64,000 bases of DNA from Acinetobacter pittii ANC 4050 (lineage in GTDB: Bacteria > Pseudomonadota > Gammaproteobacteria > Pseudomonadales > Moraxellaceae), in the NCBI RefSeq assembly GCF_000399685.1, contig NZ_KB976987.1, positions 749,196-813,195 on the forward strand, written 5' to 3'. Each line of letters begins with the position of its first letter. Position 1 is the stretch's first letter. Below the pieces are notes generated by a model, which was not told where the DNA came from, did no database searches, and saw only the letters and a program-made list of their open reading frames with translations. The translations under genes and the position numbers were made by a program. Positions 60,095 to 64,000 of this stretch are shown here, in pieces.

Positions 60095-61015
60095 TTACTG
60101 AAAAAGTTTAATAATTTCATGTCGCAAAAATTGATGTCTTAAATTATCCCTTAAATCTTCGTGCCAAAACATACCCATTTTAATATTGGTTATCTCAAAA
60201 GGTAGGGAATGTAAGCAAATTTCAGGACTATAAGATAAATGCTGCAAAATCATACGTGGCATGGTCAGTATTGCGTTGGCTTGAGCACCTAAAACTTGTA
60301 GTGCCGTTGAGTAGTTCTGACAGCGCATAAATACATTTCTTGAAATTTTTTGATGTTGGTTTAAATAAATATCTTCAAGTAAGGCGCCTGTACGGCGTGA
60401 CGAAACACCGATATGTCGACCACTAATATAGCTCGATAAATCGACTTCTTTAAGTTGACTGCAAATGACGAACTCATCTGTTACCAAATGATCAAAGGTA
60501 ATTTTTGGAGATAAATATTGTTCTAGGTCAATCACAAAATCGAGCTGCTGTGTTGCCAAGTCCGCCATGATGTGTTTTCGATCTAGCTTCATACTGACAA
60601 ACTGCAAATCTAAATTAAGATTTTGAAAGTGTTGAGCGAGTCTTGGAAGAATAATCGGCTCAATTTCATCATGCACGGCGATTTTTAAATTTTTTAGACT
60701 TGTTGGATCAAAGACGTGTTTCTGTTGGCTAATATTTTGAATGGTTAAAAGTGCTTGTTTAACAGTTGGATAAATCTGTTCTGCAAAAGGAGTGGCCGAC
60801 ATTTTATTGCCTACACGTATAAATACATCATCTTCAAGTTGTTGGCGTAATCGTTGTAAAGCATGACTTGCCGCCGACTGCGTAATATTGAGACTGCTTG
60901 CTGCATTTGAAATGCTTTTTTGCTCATAAATCGCAACAAAAAGTGGATATAAATTGATATCAATTCGATGAAAAAAGCTTAGGTCTAGGCCATGCAAGTT
61001 ATGAATATTATTCAT
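60095..61015 (-). CDS. LysR-family transcriptional regulator
   Basis: The 306-aa protein has the LysR winged helix (DINLYPLFVAIYEQKSISNAASSLNITQSAASHALQRLRQQL, residues about 18-58) and a periplasmic-binding-like effector domain. It is divergent from an acyl-CoA dehydrogenase gene 88 bases away, so it likely controls that operon. The inducer is unknown, perhaps an acyl-CoA or fatty acid. Confidence 0.9.
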   Translation of the reverse strand: MNNIHNLHGLDLSFFHRIDINLYPLFVAIYEQKSISNAASSLNITQSAASHALQRLRQQLEDDVFIRVGNKMSATPFAEQIYPTVKQALLTIQNISQQKHVFDPTSLKNLKIAVHDEIEPIILPRLAQHFQNLNLDLQFVSMKLDRKHIMADLATQQLDFVIDLEQYLSPKITFDHLVTDEFVICSQLKEVDLSSYISGRHIGVSSRRTGALLEDIYLNQHQKISRNVFMRCQNYSTALQVLGAQANAILTMPRMILQHLSYSPEICLHSLPFEITNIKMGMFWHEDLRDNLRHQFLRHEIIKLFQ

Positions 61016-61103
61016 TAGATGTTATTCAATAAAATCATTTCATTCATATTAAGTTTCAAGTTATGTTGATGTAAAGACCAGCTAATGATGTAAAGGAAAA
61101 AGA

Positions 61104-62345
61104 ATGTTTGAACTCTCAAAGAAAGCTCAGGACTTCACCGAGCGAACTAGAAAATTTATTTTAGAAGAAATAGAACCTGTCGAAGCAAAATTTTGGGAAG
61201 AAGTTCATGAGTTAAATCCAGATGGAAACTGGAAAAAATGGCAATGGCCAGAGCTCTTAGAAACTCTGAAATCTAAAGCGAAGGAAGCTGGCCTTTGGAA
61301 TATGTTTTTACCCGATGAAAAGCTGGGCGCTGGGTTAACTGTTCAAGAATATGCGCATATAGCCGAATTAACTGGCCGTAGTTTATTGGCACCTACGGTT
61401 TTTAACTGTAATGCACCAGATACGGGAAATATGGAATTGTTATGGCGTTATGGTAGTGAACAACAAAAACAGCAATGGCTACAGCCTTTATTGGACGGCA
61501 AAATCCGTTCGGTTTTTTGTATGACTGAACCCGAGGTTGCTTCAAGTGATGCCACCAATATGCAAGCGACTGCCTTAATCGAAGGTAATGAAATTGTTTT
61601 AAATGGCAAAAAGTGGTGGTCGTCTGGCTTAGGTGATCCAAATGCCAAAGTCATTATATTTATGGCGCATACTCCAGATGAAACCAAAGACCGTCATCAT
61701 CAACACTCTATGGTTTTAGTACCGATTGATACGGCAGGTGTTGAAATTCAGCGGATGTTACCTGTGTTTGGTGACTACGATGCACCGCATGGACATGGTG
61801 AAGTTCATTTTAATAATGTTCGAGTGCCTATCGAAAACTTTATTGGCGGAGCAGGGCAAGGTTTTGAAATTGCCCAAGGTCGCTTAGGACCAGGACGTAT
61901 TCACCATTGCATGCGCTGTATTGGGGCTGCTGAAAAAGCGCTAGAACTTATGATTGATCGCGGCATGTCTAGAACGGCGTTTGGCAAAGAAATTTTAAAA
62001 CTCGGTGGAAACCTCGAACGCGTGGCTGATGCTCGGGTCGCCATAGATCAAGCCAGACTTTTAACCTTGTATGCTGCTTATAAAATGGATACTTTAGGAA
62101 ATATGGCTGCTTTAACAGAAATATCTGCAATTAAAGTGGTCGCTCCAAGTGTTTTAGAAAAAGTAGTCGACATGGCAATTCAGTTACATGGCGGTGCGGG
62201 TGTTTCAAGAGATACACCATTAACAGGTTTCTTTGCCCAAGCACGCAGTTTACGTTTAGCTGATGGTCCAGATGAAGTACATAAAGGCATGATTGCCAAA
62301 TTAGAGTTGGCCAAACGTGGTTATGGTCGTCATAAGAAAGTATAA
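61104..62345 (+). CDS. Acyl-CoA dehydrogenase family protein
   Basis: The 413-aa flavoenzyme has the FAD/acyl pocket motifs FCMTEPEVASSDATNMQA and GKKWWSSGLG, and the C-terminal VVDMAIQLHGGAGVSRDTPLT. This is the ACAD10/11-like bacterial branch, which usually pairs with a phosphotransferase gene, as here. Such pairs are linked with breakdown of hydroxylated or branched fatty acids. AAAGGA precedes the ATG. Confidence 0.9.
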   Translation: MFELSKKAQDFTERTRKFILEEIEPVEAKFWEEVHELNPDGNWKKWQWPELLETLKSKAKEAGLWNMFLPDEKLGAGLTVQEYAHIAELTGRSLLAPTVFNCNAPDTGNMELLWRYGSEQQKQQWLQPLLDGKIRSVFCMTEPEVASSDATNMQATALIEGNEIVLNGKKWWSSGLGDPNAKVIIFMAHTPDETKDRHHQHSMVLVPIDTAGVEIQRMLPVFGDYDAPHGHGEVHFNNVRVPIENFIGGAGQGFEIAQGRLGPGRIHHCMRCIGAAEKALELMIDRGMSRTAFGKEILKLGGNLERVADARVAIDQARLLTLYAAYKMDTLGNMAALTEISAIKVVAPSVLEKVVDMAIQLHGGAGVSRDTPLTGFFAQARSLRLADGPDEVHKGMIAKLELAKRGYGRHKKV

Positions 62346-62362
62346 GTTTAAAGGAAGTGAAT

Positions 62363-63484
62363 ATGTCGGTAATTGATATAGGCGGTGAAGTACGTGAAGG
62401 TGAAGAGCTTGATATTGGGGCAGTTGAAAACTGGTTAAAAAGCCAAGGTGTTGAGTTGGTTGGTCCAGCAGTTGTTACTCAATATACAGGTGGGGCGTCG
62501 AATTGGACTTATCGTTTAAAGTATGAAAATACCGATTTAATTTTACGGCGTCCTCCAAAAGGAACAAAAGCGAAGTCAGCCCATGATATGGCCCGTGAAT
62601 ATATGGTGCAGAAAAATCTTGCGCCTTATTATCCAGTGCTTCCTAAAATGGTGGCACTTTGTCAGGATGAGTCGGTCATTGGCTGTGATTTTTATGTGAT
62701 GGAACGCATTGAAGGCATTATTCCTCGTGCAAAACTACCGCCTGAGCTTGGTTTTAATGAAGATGATGTGCATCAACTTTGTGTAAATGTCATTGATAAG
62801 TTGATTGAGCTACATCAAGTTCCTTATGAGAACACGCCTTTAGCTGAACTAGGCAAAGGTGCAGGATATTGCCGTAGACAAGTTGAAGGATGGGATAAAC
62901 GTTACGAGAAAGTCCGCACAATCAACGTTCCTTCTTTTAAATATGTTCGAAAATGGCTAAGCGATAATATCCCTCAGGACTCTACGACTTGTATTATTCA
63001 TAATGATTGGCGTTTTGATAATGTGGTGTTAGACCCAGAACATCCAACAGAAGTGATTGGTGTGCTGGATTGGGAAATGGCGACCTTGGGTGATCCATTA
63101 ATGGACTTGGGAAGTGCGTTGGCCTATTGGGTTGAGCCAACGGATAACATGATTTTTAGATCGACGCGCCGTCAGCCAACTCACTTAAAGGGAATGTTCT
63201 CTCGAAAAGAAGTGGTTGAGTATTATTTGCAAAAAACAGGTCTGAAACCTACAAATTGGGCTTTTTATGAAGTGTTTGGTGTATTCCGTTTAGCCGTGAT
63301 TGCTCAGCAAATCTATTACCGTTATTACCATAAACAAACCCGAAACCCTGCTTTTAAAGATTTCTGGATTGTCATTCATGCACTACATATCCGAGCTTTA
63401 AAACTTATCGCGCAGCAAAAATTGCAAGAATCAGAATTTGCTCAGCAATCTCTACAGAAAATACAGGGTATTTTAAGAAGATGA
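62363..63484 (+). CDS. Aminoglycoside-phosphotransferase-like kinase (ACAD-associated)
   Basis: The 373-aa protein has the kinase-like fold of the APH family. It shows the glycine loop QYTGGASNWTYRL, the catalytic IIHNDWRFDNVVLDP (HxDxxxxN) and the metal Asp in LDWEMATLGDPLMDLG. Next to an acyl-CoA dehydrogenase gene, it most likely phosphorylates a 4-hydroxyacyl-CoA, as ACAD10/11 partners do, rather than an antibiotic. AAGGA is 7 bases before the ATG at 63363 minus 1000, that is 62363. Its stop overlaps the next start (ATGA). Confidence 0.85.
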   Translation: MSVIDIGGEVREGEELDIGAVENWLKSQGVELVGPAVVTQYTGGASNWTYRLKYENTDLILRRPPKGTKAKSAHDMAREYMVQKNLAPYYPVLPKMVALCQDESVIGCDFYVMERIEGIIPRAKLPPELGFNEDDVHQLCVNVIDKLIELHQVPYENTPLAELGKGAGYCRRQVEGWDKRYEKVRTINVPSFKYVRKWLSDNIPQDSTTCIIHNDWRFDNVVLDPEHPTEVIGVLDWEMATLGDPLMDLGSALAYWVEPTDNMIFRSTRRQPTHLKGMFSRKEVVEYYLQKTGLKPTNWAFYEVFGVFRLAVIAQQIYYRYYHKQTRNPAFKDFWIVIHALHIRALKLIAQQKLQESEFAQQSLQKIQGILRR

Positions 63485-64000
63485 CCACAATTTATCTGGT
63501 AAGACATGGGCAGGCATCATTTGGTAAAAGTAATTATGATGAGCTGTCTGAAAATGGTGAAGCTCAAGCGACTTTATTAGGTCAATATTTTAAGCAAATA
63601 TTGAAAGAACAACCGTATGTAGTTGCGGGAACTATGCAGCGCCATGAACAAACTGCAAAGCTCGCACTCAATGAATGCTTTCCAGATGCGGTGATTCATC
63701 ATAATAATTTATGGAATGAGTTTAACCATCAGCAAGTTTTTGCCCGCTATGAACCGCGTTTTGAACAGCCTGAACTGTTAAAAGCTGACGTGGCGCAAGA
63801 ACAAAACCCGCGTGCTTATCTTGCCAAAATATTTGAAGGCGCCATTGGACGATGGACTGATGGTGATTTTCATCATGAATATGATGAGTCTTGGCCACAC
63901 TTTAAGGAAAGAGTCGAAACGGCATTACAACAACTTTGTGATGATTTGGCAAAAACTAAGCCTCGCTATGCAGTTGTTTTTACTTCTGGTGGTGTGATTT
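63481..64000 (+). CDS. Histidine phosphatase family protein, 3' end outside window
   Basis: The ATG overlaps the stop of the previous gene by four bases. The visible 173 residues start MTTIYLVRHGQASFG with the catalytic RHG motif. They continue with TMQRHEQTAKLA (the second Arg-His area) and, near the window end, AVVFTSGGVI, where this family carries the last catalytic region. It is a phosphoglycerate-mutase-like phosphatase. It could remove the phosphate added by the kinase in the same operon, but the substrate is not known. Confidence 0.85.
   Translation, partial: MTTIYLVRHGQASFGKSNYDELSENGEAQATLLGQYFKQILKEQPYVVAGTMQRHEQTAKLALNECFPDAVIHHNNLWNEFNHQQVFARYEPRFEQPELLKADVAQEQNPRAYLAKIFEGAIGRWTDGDFHHEYDESWPHFKERVETALQQLCDDLAKTKPRYAVVFTSGGVI

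Noticed and set aside
62363..63484. Aminoglycoside resistance gene
   Set aside because: The APH fold alone does not mean resistance. The acyl-CoA dehydrogenase neighbour and family resemblance point to fatty acid metabolism.

Overview
The window looks like chromosomal DNA of an Acinetobacter species, most likely in or near the calcoaceticus-baumannii group. The DNA is AT-rich. The order pcaIJFBDKCHG-quiBCXA is the arrangement known from Acinetobacter, and many proteins read as typical Acinetobacter orthologues. The species cannot be fixed from the sequence alone. There is no phage, insertion sequence, CRISPR array, tRNA or rRNA.

Layout. 1-4061: end of a DUF2057 gene, then a leftward cytochrome bd operon (cydP-cydA-cydB-cydX-ybgE) including two tiny subunit genes, preceded by five phased operator-like repeats. 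4441-6404: leftward membrane protein, Rieske protein and PfkB-type kinase. 6774-16074: PreP-like peptidase, phospholipase A, KtrAB potassium uptake, ilvA, rpiA and a YgjP-type peptidase. 16071-24218: a lipoprotein, argC, clpS-clpA, ynfA, and a DAHP synthase gene behind an elaborate leader. 24267-31165: a lipid and xenobiotic type cluster built around a PadR regulator and an FadH-like flavoenzyme. 31408-35986: lipoprotein, then pyrG-kdsA-eno. 36070-40285: accessory genes (DUF421, a lipoprotein, a Fur-box TonB receptor) between eno and ftsB-ispD. 42015-56196: the complete pca-qui operon. 56197-64000: a possible small RNA, a DUF6438 lipoprotein, a YeeE/YeeE/metallo-beta-lactamase sulfur module, a PcaU/PobR-like IclR regulator, a LysR regulator, and an acyl-CoA dehydrogenase/phosphotransferase/phosphatase operon running off the end.

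How the genes work together. QuiA, QuiB and QuiC turn quinate and shikimate into protocatechuate in the periplasm. QuiX (porin) and PcaK (transporter) move substrates. PcaHG, PcaB, PcaC, PcaD, PcaIJ and PcaF then take protocatechuate to succinyl-CoA and acetyl-CoA. A palindrome plus direct repeat upstream of pcaI matches the known layout of a PcaU operator, yet no regulator gene lies beside it; an IclR gene of that subfamily lies 3 kb beyond the operon.

The most interesting item is the 420-base region upstream of the DAHP synthase gene (22740-23162). It holds a sigma70-type promoter, an 18-codon leader peptide with the run YYYFWQF, mutually exclusive hairpins ending in an intrinsic terminator, and then a second 30-codon leader ORF with nine aromatic residues in twelve, followed by a hairpin next to the DAHP synthase ribosome binding site. 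It reads as a two-stage attenuator sensing charged aromatic tRNAs.
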